From: Kiritimatiellia bacterium
Lineage (GTDB): Bacteria; Verrucomicrobiota; Kiritimatiellia; RFP12; UBA1067
NCBI GenBank assembly: GCA_016296065.1
Contig: JAEDKA010000016.1
Location: 1-64,000 of the forward strand
Direction: 5' to 3'
Length of the DNA: 64,000 nucleotides
Under the pieces are notes generated by a model, which ran no database searches, was not told the DNA's origin, and was given only the letters and a program-made list of their open reading frames with translations. The position numbers and the translations under genes were made by a program. Below are positions 34,259-41,413 of the stretch, one piece after another. Position 1 is the stretch's first letter; each line of letters starts with the position of its first letter.

Positions 34259-36091
34259 TTATGCCTGGATCGCGTCGCGCATCGACTGCGCTTCAGCGGC
34301 ACGGACGGCCTGCATAAGCTTCACAATGCTGTCCACGAGCGTGAGGGCCTGATTGAAGAGGTCCTTCGTCTGGTCGAGTTCCTCTTCGGACTTCTTGCTC
34401 AGGGCGCCCTGCTCGGTCGCGTCGGCCTGCTGCATCTGCGTCAGGTTCTGGATGAAGCTCTGTCCCGCGCTGCCGATCGCCGCGATCAGGTTGTTGACGG
34501 CCTGGGCCTTCGTGATGGTGTTGCTGGCCTTGATGTAGTCCACGCTGTTGGCGCGCGTGGTCTGCGCAGACTGGTACGCGACGCGCGTCTCCGTGACGTC
34601 CGCGAGGTGCGTCTTCGCGTCCGTGACGTCCGGCTGCATGAGCTTTGCGTTGCCGAGGGCGCGGGCGTACTTGAGTTCCGCCGCCGCCGTGTCGAGTTTC
34701 TGGCTCGCCGCGGCGATTTCGGCCTTCGTGCCGTTCTTCGACACGTCGTTGAACTCCTGCAGCGCGTTGTCGTAGGAATCCTCGTAGCTCTGCATCTCCA
34801 GTTTCACCTGGGCGCGCAGATTCGCTCTTGCCGCCTCCAACTCCTTGGTTGCCGAACCGTCCGGGGCAATCTGCGCCTTGAGGTCCGCGTTCGCCGCATC
34901 GAACGCCGTCTTGACGTCCGCCTTGAGCTGCGCGAGCGGCTTGTCGCCGAAGTTGAACTTGTCGACGGAAAGAGTTCCGTTCGACATCTTGAGCTGCATC
35001 ATCCTGGTTCTGTCCGCCATGCTGAGCGACTCAAACGGCTTCGTGCTCGCGTCGGCGAAGAACGCCTTGTCCTCTGCCGAGAGGCCGGGATATCGGTCGA
35101 GTTTCGCCGCCTCCGCCTTGAAGGCATCGAGCTTGGCAACCGCCGTCTTGACATTGGCCACCTCCGGCGCGTCGAAGCCGTTCAACTCGGCCGACGTCAC
35201 GGTGTCGATGTTGGCGTCCGAGCCGAGCACCTGCATCGTCTGCGAGAGCACCGTCTTGGTCTTGAATGCGTCTTTCGCCTCTGTGAAGCGAGCCTGCGCC
35301 TCGCTGACCTGGCCATTGTTGAAGCCGCCCTCGACCTTGGAGGTGATGCGCGTGTGCCCGTCAAGGGACATCTGCGTCCCGATCTCGGCCTTTACCTTGC
35401 TCAACTGCGACTGGGCGGTGTCCTGCGTGTTGGCGGCCTTCATCATGTCCATGTTCTGCTTCGCGACGTCGAGCCCGGACGTCTTCTCGGTGCCGAGCTG
35501 GGCGTTGAACGCCTTGGCCTGCTGGTACATGGCGACGCCCGTGGCGGCCACCTGCATGGCGCAGCAGATCGCGCCCGCGATCATGCCCGTGACGGCGGCC
35601 TCGCGCTGCGCGGAGGCCTGGTCGAGAATCGCCTTCTGCACGGAGAGGTTCTCGGCAAGGCGCATCTCGCGCATCGCGTCGCGCTGCTTCTGCGCAACCT
35701 CGACGAGGAGCGCCATCAGCTTGTAGAGGTCGAACATCACGGTCTTGACGGTCGGATCGGTGTTGACCGCGCCAGAGAGCTTTTCAAGCGTCGAGGAGAG
35801 CGTGTCGTGTATCTGCTTGATCTGCTCTTCGGTGAAGTTGAGCCCCGTGTCCTTCACAAGTTTCTCGCAAAGCGAGTCGATCGCGGCGGAATCCACCGTC
35901 GCGGGAAGCTCCAGGTCGTCGGGTATCTTCACCGTGACGGGCGTCTCCACTCCGTCGACGGTCGTCGTGAACGTGACGCTGCGCGTGTCGGCCACGCCCT
36001 GCGTGCCCTCCGTCTTCGTCGCGCCGTCTATCGCGTTCAGCAACGACTCCCAGTTTACGGCGTTCGTGTTTGGGTTGATGTTGATGCTCAT
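34259..36091 (-). CDS. Putative type III secretion translocator/effector with single hydrophobic segment
   Basis: A 610-residue Ala/Lys/Gln-rich, mostly helical protein without signal peptide. One hydrophobic stretch occurs near residues 165-195 (AAVTGMIAGAICCAMQVAATGVAMY). The rest is coiled coil (VEAQARFTEAKDAF-like segments) with an amphipathic C-terminus (DLFNQALTLVDSIVKLMQAVRAAEAQSMRDAIQ). One membrane segment plus an amphipathic tail fits the YopD/IpaC/EspB class, but it is about twice their length. It is the last gene of the operon with the SycD-like chaperone and the two-hydrophobic-segment translocator. The start is the ATG after AAAGGAA; an upstream GTG is less likely. Family assignment rests on context and composition. 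Confidence 0.6.
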   Translation of the reverse strand: MSININPNTNAVNWESLLNAIDGATKTEGTQGVADTRSVTFTTTVDGVETPVTVKIPDDLELPATVDSAAIDSLCEKLVKDTGLNFTEEQIKQIHDTLSSTLEKLSGAVNTDPTVKTVMFDLYKLMALLVEVAQKQRDAMREMRLAENLSVQKAILDQASAQREAAVTGMIAGAICCAMQVAATGVAMYQQAKAFNAQLGTEKTSGLDVAKQNMDMMKAANTQDTAQSQLSKVKAEIGTQMSLDGHTRITSKVEGGFNNGQVSEAQARFTEAKDAFKTKTVLSQTMQVLGSDANIDTVTSAELNGFDAPEVANVKTAVAKLDAFKAEAAKLDRYPGLSAEDKAFFADASTKPFESLSMADRTRMMQLKMSNGTLSVDKFNFGDKPLAQLKADVKTAFDAANADLKAQIAPDGSATKELEAARANLRAQVKLEMQSYEDSYDNALQEFNDVSKNGTKAEIAAASQKLDTAAAELKYARALGNAKLMQPDVTDAKTHLADVTETRVAYQSAQTTRANSVDYIKASNTITKAQAVNNLIAAIGSAGQSFIQNLTQMQQADATEQGALSKKSEEELDQTKDLFNQALTLVDSIVKLMQAVRAAEAQSMRDAIQA

Positions 36092-36119
36092 GTCTAGGTT
36101 CCTTTCGGTTTTCACCCCC

Positions 36120-37175
36120 TCACGCCATCTGGCCGAGGTTGTTGGCGATCTCGTTGCTCGTGTTTGTAGCGGACGTCAGAAGCTGCGCCACCTGTCCGAG
36201 GACGTTCTGGAGCTGCTGGAGGATCTGCTCGAGTTCCTCCTCGCACTCGCTCAGACGCTGCTGGAGCGCGGTGATGTACTTGTTCGTCTCGGAGACCTCC
36301 GCCTGCGACAGGCCGGCCTTGTAGCCCTGGTAGGCCGAAACGCCTCCCGCCACGGTCCCGCCGACGCCGACGACAAGCGTGGCGATTGCCACTGCTGCGC
36401 GAATGCGCTCTATTGTCTGGATGGAATCCGAAGCCCCCTTGACCACATTGGACACGGCCGCTCCGCCGCCGCCCGCGAAGCCTGCGCCGAGGGACGCCGC
36501 CATGATCGCCACGGTGATGAGGACCTGCGCGAGGATCTGCGCCGCCTGCTTGCTCATGCCAAGGTCCTCAAGACCTTTCGCGAGGCCTTCGACGATCTTG
36601 TCCATCACGCCCGTCTCGCTCAGCACCTGGCACGCGATCGCGATGCCCGCGCCAATCACGGGGCCGAGTGCGAGCCCGCCCGTCGCGACGCACGCGACGA
36701 CCGCCGCGACGACCGCGAGCGCCGTCATCAGCCAGCCGAAGATCTTGCTCGCCTTCCTGGACTCGGCCGCCTTGTCCATGTCCTTGAGGGACTTCTCGAT
36801 CTTCTCCGAGCGTCCCTGGCGCTCCGTCTCGAGGGCGTCCTTCTGGAGGTTTATGCGGTCCTTTGCCATCTGGGCCTGGCGCTCCTCGTTGTCCATCTGG
36901 AGGTACGAGATGAGCTTTTCGAGGTTCTCCTCGAGCTGCTTGATGTCCGCCGGGTTGTCAAGCGCGGGGATGTTCGTAGCGCCAGTGGGCCTGCCTGTCT
37001 CGTTCGTCGAGTTGACGTTCGACGTCACGTTCACGCTGCGGCTCGATATTATCGCCGCGACGTCCTTGATCGTCTGCGTCGTCTTCTCGGAAAGTCCGAG
37101 GCCCTTCGTCAGATCGGACATCTGATCGATGGCGTTCGGCACCTTCGGCGTCACTCCTGAGATTTCACCTGCCAT
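36120..37175 (-). CDS. YopB/SipB/EspD-like type III secretion translocator
   Basis: A 351-residue protein without signal peptide. An N-terminal coiled coil (about 75-140, QLEENLEKLISYLQMDNEERQ...) is followed by KIFGWLMTALAVVAAVVACVA and a second hydrophobic block ILITVAIMAASLGAGFAGGGG-like, separated by an amphipathic linker VMDKIVEGLAKGLEDLGMSKQAAQ. The tail is another coiled coil (ETNKYITALQQRLSECEEELEQ). This order (coiled coil, KIFGW-hydrophobic, GVxKxxA linker, hydrophobic, helix) is that of SipB/IpaB/YopB, which form the host-membrane pore. It lies 28 nt upstream of its partner and downstream of a SycD-like chaperone gene. GAAAGGAACC precedes the ATG. Confidence 0.72.
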   Translation of the reverse strand: MAGEISGVTPKVPNAIDQMSDLTKGLGLSEKTTQTIKDVAAIISSRSVNVTSNVNSTNETGRPTGATNIPALDNPADIKQLEENLEKLISYLQMDNEERQAQMAKDRINLQKDALETERQGRSEKIEKSLKDMDKAAESRKASKIFGWLMTALAVVAAVVACVATGGLALGPVIGAGIAIACQVLSETGVMDKIVEGLAKGLEDLGMSKQAAQILAQVLITVAIMAASLGAGFAGGGGAAVSNVVKGASDSIQTIERIRAAVAIATLVVGVGGTVAGGVSAYQGYKAGLSQAEVSETNKYITALQQRLSECEEELEQILQQLQNVLGQVAQLLTSATNTSNEIANNLGQMA

Positions 37176-37259
37176 TGGTTGGTTCCTTTCGTTGCTGGTT
37201 TGAAAGTTGTCGTCTTGTTCGCCCTGTGTACACGCAAGCGGCGGAATGGTTACAGACTT

Positions 37260-37748
37260 TCAACTTTCAACTTTGAACTCTTCCTCTCCGATCATCTTGC
37301 GGAGCTCCGCCGCCTTCGCGCGGTATTCCCGTCCGAGGTCGGTGTTCTTGGGGCAGTACTGCTCAAGCGCCATGATCGCGCTCGCCGCGTTGCCCTTGTC
37401 GCCCATCGCGAGCAGGCACTCCGCCGCGTGGAACTGCGGCTTCGGGTTCTCGAGGTCGAGGAACGAGGAGTAGCCGTAGGACGACACGGCCTTGTCGAAC
37501 AGCTTCTTAGCCTGCTGCACCGCGCCGAGGGCGAACCAGTACTTCGAGCTCAGGTGGTCGAAAAGGACGAGAAACTGAAACAGCTTCTCCGCCTCGTCGA
37601 ACTTCCCCGTGCGGTAGTACCCGAAGCCGAGCGAGTACACGGCCTCGAGCTCGTCGTTCGTGATGCCCTTGACTTCTTTTAGCGTCGCTCCGTCCTTTAT
37701 GAACTTCTTCGCCGCTTCCTCGATCTGCGCCTTGGTGATGTTGGTCAT
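37260..37748 (-). CDS. SycD/LcrH/IpgC-type (class II) type III secretion chaperone
   Basis: A 162-residue protein with three tetratricopeptide repeats: YSLGFGYYRTGKFDEAEKLF (about 35-55), DHLSSKYWFALGAVQQAKKLFDKAVSSYGY, and DLENPKPQFHAAECLLAMGD. The LDH-SKYWFALGA and PxPxFHAAECLL signatures are diagnostic for LcrH/SycD chaperones, which hold the two hydrophobic translocators in the cytosol before secretion. The length (160-170) is normal. AAGGAG precedes the ATG. It is second in the operon, before the two translocator-like genes, as in known translocon operons. This is the firmest evidence for a type III secretion translocon here. Confidence 0.85.
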   Translation of the reverse strand: MTNITKAQIEEAAKKFIKDGATLKEVKGITNDELEAVYSLGFGYYRTGKFDEAEKLFQFLVLFDHLSSKYWFALGAVQQAKKLFDKAVSSYGYSSFLDLENPKPQFHAAECLLAMGDKGNAASAIMALEQYCPKNTDLGREYRAKAAELRKMIGEEEFKVES

Positions 37749-37777
37749 GGTTTCTCCTTGGTTGTTTGGAATGTTTA

Positions 37778-38554
37778 TTATACCGTCGCGATCCTGTTCG
37801 CCTCGATGGCCTCGTTGAGGTCGCGCTCGATGCGGTCGAGCGATTCGCGTATCGCGTTGAGCGGGTCGTTGAGAGCCTCCTTCTTCTCGGCCTTCTCCGT
37901 CTCCGCCGGACGCTCCGCCTTCTCGGGCGCCGCAAGCGTCGCGATGTCGTTCGCAATCGTCTTGAGCGTGTTCTCTCCGATCGAGTTGACGATGGCGGAG
38001 ATCTGCCCCTTGACGGAGGATATCGCGTTCTTCGTCTCCGCGATCTGCCCATGCGTGTCGGCGACGATCTGCTCCTTTGCCTTGAGCTCCGCGCGGGCGC
38101 GCTCCTGCTCCTCGACGAGCTTGTTGTGATCCTTGCCGTCCTGCACGGCCTGCTCGATCTGCTTCTGGAGCTGTTCGATCTTCGCCTGGAGGAGCATCGC
38201 GGCGGCCTTCGCCTCCGCCTGATCGCCGCAGCTCTTGTCGAGCGACTTCTGGAGCTCGTCGAGCTTCTCCGAGAGCGCGATACCCTGCTCAAGGCGCTGC
38301 CTCTGGCTCTCGTCAAGCGACTGGCTAACCGCCACGAGAGACATCAGCATCATCGAGAGCCGCGTGCGCTCGCTCTCGTTCTTCAGCCGCGCGACAAGCG
38401 CCTCTAGGTCGGTCATGCCGCCGTTCGTGACCGTTACGGACGCCCCGCCGAGGAGCGCGGAGAGTATCTTCCCCGTTTCTGCTGGCGTGGCGACGTCCTG
38501 AGCGGACGTCTGCATTGCGCCCGTAAGCCTGGTTGTGTCAAGTTGTATGCTCAT
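37778..38554 (-). CDS. Coiled-coil protein heading the translocon operon (needle-tip or filament-like?)
   Basis: A 258-residue protein without signal peptide or membrane segment. The middle (about 60-165) is continuous coiled coil (LDELQKSLDKSC...EIEQLQKQIEQAVQDGKDHNKLVEEQERARAELKAKEQI). The N-terminus (MSIQLDTTRLTGAMQTS) is polar, like secretion signals of type III substrates. The position before the chaperone and translocators matches the place of tip proteins (LcrV, IpaD, EspA), but I see no diagnostic sequence. The ATG at 38554 is chosen over an upstream codon because AAGGAAAC precedes it. Confidence 0.5.
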   Translation of the reverse strand: MSIQLDTTRLTGAMQTSAQDVATPAETGKILSALLGGASVTVTNGGMTDLEALVARLKNESERTRLSMMLMSLVAVSQSLDESQRQRLEQGIALSEKLDELQKSLDKSCGDQAEAKAAAMLLQAKIEQLQKQIEQAVQDGKDHNKLVEEQERARAELKAKEQIVADTHGQIAETKNAISSVKGQISAIVNSIGENTLKTIANDIATLAAPEKAERPAETEKAEKKEALNDPLNAIRESLDRIERDLNEAIEANRIATV

Positions 38555-38616
38555 GATGGTGTTTCCTTTCTGCCTTGTATACACGCCAGATATGAAAAGG
38601 TTTCTTCTCGCGTGTA

Positions 38617-38622
38617 ATTATA
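38617..38622 (-). promoter_or_regulatory. Extended -10 of the translocon operon
   Basis: TGATATAAT on the minus strand gives a leader of about 55-60 nt before the ATG at 38554. It is divergent from the cysteine desulfurase promoter 75 bp away. Confidence 0.6.
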
Positions 38623-38694
38623 TCAAATTCAAACAGATTTTTGCAAAACATCTCAGTTTTTTATCGGCAGTTGCGCCCGTGAAATCAAAAGTGG

Positions 38695-38700
38695 TATAAT
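38695..38700 (+). promoter_or_regulatory. Extended -10 of a leaderless gene
   Basis: TGGTATAAT ends 7 nt before the ATG at 38708. Confidence 0.65.
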
Positions 38701-38707
38701 ATATCCA

Positions 38708-39895
38708 ATGGACAAGACAGTGTATTTTGACAACAACGCGACCACACGCGTGGCACCGGAAGTGCGCGACGTGATGCTTCCGTTCCTAGACAACCTGTAC
38801 GGGAATCCGAGTTCGATGCATGCGTTCGGCGGACGCGTCGCCAAATATGTTGACCGCGCGCGCGAGGAAGTCGCGCGATTCATAAACTGCTCGCCCGAGG
38901 AGATCATCTTCACCTCCTGCGCGACGGAGTCCGACAACGCCGCGATCCGCGGCACTGCCGACTGGTTCGGCAGGGACCTCAAGGTGATCACCACGGCCGT
39001 CGAGCATCCCGCGGTCCTCCAGCCCGTCAGAAGACTCAAGGCACAGGGACACGAGACCGTCGAGCTTCCAGTGAACGGAATCGGACAGATCGACCTCGAA
39101 CAGCTCCGCGCCGAGCTCGCCTCCGCGAAGGGGCCGAAGCTCGTCTCCGCCATGTGGGCCAACAACGAGACCGGCACCGTCTTCCCGATCGCGAAAATCG
39201 CCGAGATATGCAAGGAATACGGCGCTGTCCTCCATACGGACGCCGTCCAGGCCGCCGGAAAGGCGAAGATCGACGTGCAGGCCGTTCCCGTCGACATGCT
39301 CTCCATCTCGGGGCACAAGTTCCACGCGCCGAAGGGCATCGGCTTCATGTTCGTGCGCAAGGGCACGAAGCTCAAGCCATTCATGCTCGGCGGACACCAG
39401 GAATCAGGCCGCCGCGCGGGCACGGAAAACGTCCCGTACATCGTCGGACTCGCCAAGGCCTGCGAACTCGCGCGCCTCGGCATGGCCGACGAGGAGAAGA
39501 AGCTCACCGCGCTCCGCGACAGGCTTGAGGCGGGAATCGTCGCGAAATGCCCGAATGTGCGCGTAAACGGCGACAGGGAGAACCGTCTCCCGAATACGCT
39601 CAACGTCTCATTCGAGTACATAGAGGGCGAGGCCATCGCCTACCACCTCAGCGACCTCGGCATCTGCATCTCCACCGGCTCGGCGTGCGCCTCCGGTTCG
39701 CTCGACCCAAGCCACGTCATCCGCGCGATGGGAGTCCCCTTCACCGCGGTCCACGGCTCGGTGCGCTTCTCGCTCTCGCGCTACAGCACGGACGAGGAAG
39801 TCGACTACGTGCTCGAGAAGCTCCCGCCCGTCATCGCGAACCTGCGCGAACTCTCGCCGTTCGGACCAGACAAGGACGTGAGTACGTTCAAGTGA
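38708..39895 (+). CDS. NifS/IscS-type cysteine desulfurase
   Basis: A 395-residue PLP enzyme that takes sulfur from cysteine for Fe-S clusters and thiolated cofactors. It shows the N-terminal MDKTVYFDNNATTRV, the PLP-lysine motif SISGHKFHAPKGIGFM (about 198-213), the AGTENVPYIVG loop and the active-site cysteine loop STGSACASGSLDPSHV (about 320-335). The loop length is of the class I (NifS/IscS) type. No iscU or iscR follows. It is plausibly the sulfur donor for the thiG/thiS genes elsewhere in the window. The mRNA appears leaderless. Confidence 0.9.
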   Translation: MDKTVYFDNNATTRVAPEVRDVMLPFLDNLYGNPSSMHAFGGRVAKYVDRAREEVARFINCSPEEIIFTSCATESDNAAIRGTADWFGRDLKVITTAVEHPAVLQPVRRLKAQGHETVELPVNGIGQIDLEQLRAELASAKGPKLVSAMWANNETGTVFPIAKIAEICKEYGAVLHTDAVQAAGKAKIDVQAVPVDMLSISGHKFHAPKGIGFMFVRKGTKLKPFMLGGHQESGRRAGTENVPYIVGLAKACELARLGMADEEKKLTALRDRLEAGIVAKCPNVRVNGDRENRLPNTLNVSFEYIEGEAIAYHLSDLGICISTGSACASGSLDPSHVIRAMGVPFTAVHGSVRFSLSRYSTDEEVDYVLEKLPPVIANLRELSPFGPDKDVSTFK

Positions 39896-39919
39896 AGTTC
39901 AAAAGTTCAAGGGTCGATC

Positions 39920-40297
39920 ATGATGCGTAAAATCTCACACTTGACGTTTATTGCCGCAGTCGCGGCTGCCGCAGTGCTCTCGGGGTGCCGCCGGGAGGAC
40001 GTACGCGAATTCACAGTGGAGATTCCGGGCCTCACGCAGGAAAACCAGCAGAAGGTCGTGGACGCTTTCACGCTCCGCAAGCCCGGGCAGATCCCTCATG
40101 TCTATGACGGAATCCGCCCCGACACCTTCGTCTTCGACTTCGACAAGAAGACCCTCACGATGAAATACGACTCGATGAAGATCGCGAAGACGAACATTCG
40201 CATGCTCATCGAGTCGGCAGGCGTCGAAGTCCACTTCCCGTCCAACACCACCGGCGTCGCCGGATACATCGACTACAAGCCCGCGTCGGCGGACTAG
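39920..40297 (+). CDS. Small lipoprotein of unknown function
   Basis: A 125-residue protein with a lipoprotein signal peptide and lipobox VLSGC (Cys about 22). The mature part (EFTVEIPGLTQENQQKVVDAF...KTLTMKYDSMKIAKTNIRMLIESAGV) has the beta-alpha-beta pattern of a heavy-metal-associated-like fold, but no CxxC metal motif. The gene lies 24 nt after the desulfurase gene and 4 nt before the DUF2400 gene, so the three form an operon. Function unknown. Confidence 0.75.
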   Translation: MMRKISHLTFIAAVAAAAVLSGCRREDVREFTVEIPGLTQENQQKVVDAFTLRKPGQIPHVYDGIRPDTFVFDFDKKTLTMKYDSMKIAKTNIRMLIESAGVEVHFPSNTTGVAGYIDYKPASAD

Positions 40298-40301
40298 GGG
40301 C

Positions 40302-41060
40302 ATGGACGCGAAGACGAAGTCCGTCCTCCGCCGCTGCGCCGAGAAGTACGAGACGCGCTCGTTCATGTACGACGGTACGGGCGACCCGTCGCAGTTCATG
40401 CACTCCGTCGAAGGCGATGCAAACCGCGAGGCGACGGCATTCGTAGCGTCCGCGCTCAGCTTCGGCAGCCGCGCGCAGTTTCTTCCGAAAATCCAGTGGA
40501 TCATCGACTGCGCGGGAAACGACGTCGACGGATGGATCCGCACTGGCGCTTTCGAGCGCGACTTCCGCCCGGACGACACGCAATGCTTCTACAGGTTCTT
40601 CACCTACGCGGCGATGAACTCCTTTTTCCGCGCGTACCGCGCGATAATGGAGGAGCACGGGACGCTCGGCGGCTTCGTTATGTCCACGGCAGACGGCGAC
40701 GCCGTGAAGGCCGTGGAGGCGATATGCGCGAGGTTCCGCGAGGCGGGGTCGGAGTCCGTAATCCCGAAGGACCCAAAGTCGGCTTGCAAGCGCGTGTGCA
40801 TGTTCCTGCGGTGGATGGTGCGCAGCGGCTCGCCAGTCGACCTCGGACTCTGGTCCGGCTTCATCGACCGACGCACGCTCGTCATCCCCCTCGATACACA
40901 CGTTCTGCAGGAAGCGAAGAAGCTCGGACTCGTGAAGAGCGCCTGCGCCTCGATGTGCACAGCGCGGCGGCTAACCGCCGCGCTTGCCGAGGTGTTCCCC
41001 GATGATCCGGCGCGCGGGGACTTCGCCCTCTTCGGCGCCGGGGTAGACGAATCGCGCTGA
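40302..41060 (+). CDS. DUF2400/TIGR02757-family protein
   Basis: A 252-residue cytosolic protein. The C-terminal signature RVCMFLRWMVRSGSPVDLGLWSGFIDRRTLVIPLDTHVLQEAKKLGL (in part residues about 165-210) is typical of TIGR02757, which resembles helix-hairpin-helix DNA glycosylase-type folds. The N-terminus DPSQFMHSVEGDANREATAFVASALSFGSR also matches. The family function is not established. It is the third gene of the nifS-lipoprotein unit. Its stop is followed 12 nt later by a broken DNA glycosylase gene on the other strand. Confidence 0.82.
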   Translation: MDAKTKSVLRRCAEKYETRSFMYDGTGDPSQFMHSVEGDANREATAFVASALSFGSRAQFLPKIQWIIDCAGNDVDGWIRTGAFERDFRPDDTQCFYRFFTYAAMNSFFRAYRAIMEEHGTLGGFVMSTADGDAVKAVEAICARFREAGSESVIPKDPKSACKRVCMFLRWMVRSGSPVDLGLWSGFIDRRTLVIPLDTHVLQEAKKLGLVKSACASMCTARRLTAALAEVFPDDPARGDFALFGAGVDESR

Positions 41061-41072
41061 ATCCGGCAGTCT

Positions 41073-41365
41073 TTAGCCGCGTCGCGACATCGTTCGCAAT
41101 TCCTTGTAGCGGAAGCAGAAGCGGGCATTGTCGCTGACGAGGCCGACGGACTGAATGAACGCATAGACGGTCACCGAGCCAAGGAACTTGAAGCCGTGCG
41201 CTTCTGGATGATCGTGTCCCAGCTCAGTCCGCACTGCAGCACCACGTACATCAGGTACTCGAAGAGCTTGCGGTCGTTCCGGCACGGCGTCCCACACTCC
41301 TTGTCGTGGTACACGCGCTCAACGTCGTTCAGCTCGAAGTTTGGACAGCGGATTTTCTTTTTCAT
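41073..41365 (-). pseudogene. tag: DNA-3-methyladenine glycosylase I remnant with internal deletion
   Basis: The 5' part encodes RCPNFELNDVERVYHDKECG and DRKLFEYLMYVVLQCGLSW, matching the Tag N-terminus (with EWG changed to ECG). After KR the frame shifts directly into GFKFLGSVTVYAFIQSVG and DNARFCFRYKE, matching the Tag C-terminus. About 80 residues are missing near 41190-41200 and the two halves are in different frames, so no functional enzyme is made. It lies immediately beside the left inverted repeat of the UvrA-like gene. Confidence 0.8.
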
Positions 41366-41379
41366 GGTCTTATGTTTCT

Positions 41380-41410
41380 TTTAGCCGCAAAGAACGCAAA
41401 AGACGCAAAG
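41380..41410. repeat. 31-bp inverted repeat, left copy
   Basis: TTTAGCCGCAAAGAACGC followed by AAAAGACGCAAAG. The reverse complement of 43994-44024 matches at 30 of 31 positions. It ends 3 nt from the UvrA-like stop codon. Confidence 0.85.
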
Positions 41411-41413
41411 CTC

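Noticed and set aside
34256..36097. 613-codon open frame on the plus strand
   Set aside because: Antisense to the translocator-like gene; His/Leu/Arg-rich, without start signals. The minus-strand gene has RBS, operon context and terminator.
34259..37175. Phage tail or tape-measure proteins
   Set aside because: Long helical, hydrophobic proteins could suggest this, but the SycD-type chaperone gene and absence of any phage gene favour secretion translocators.
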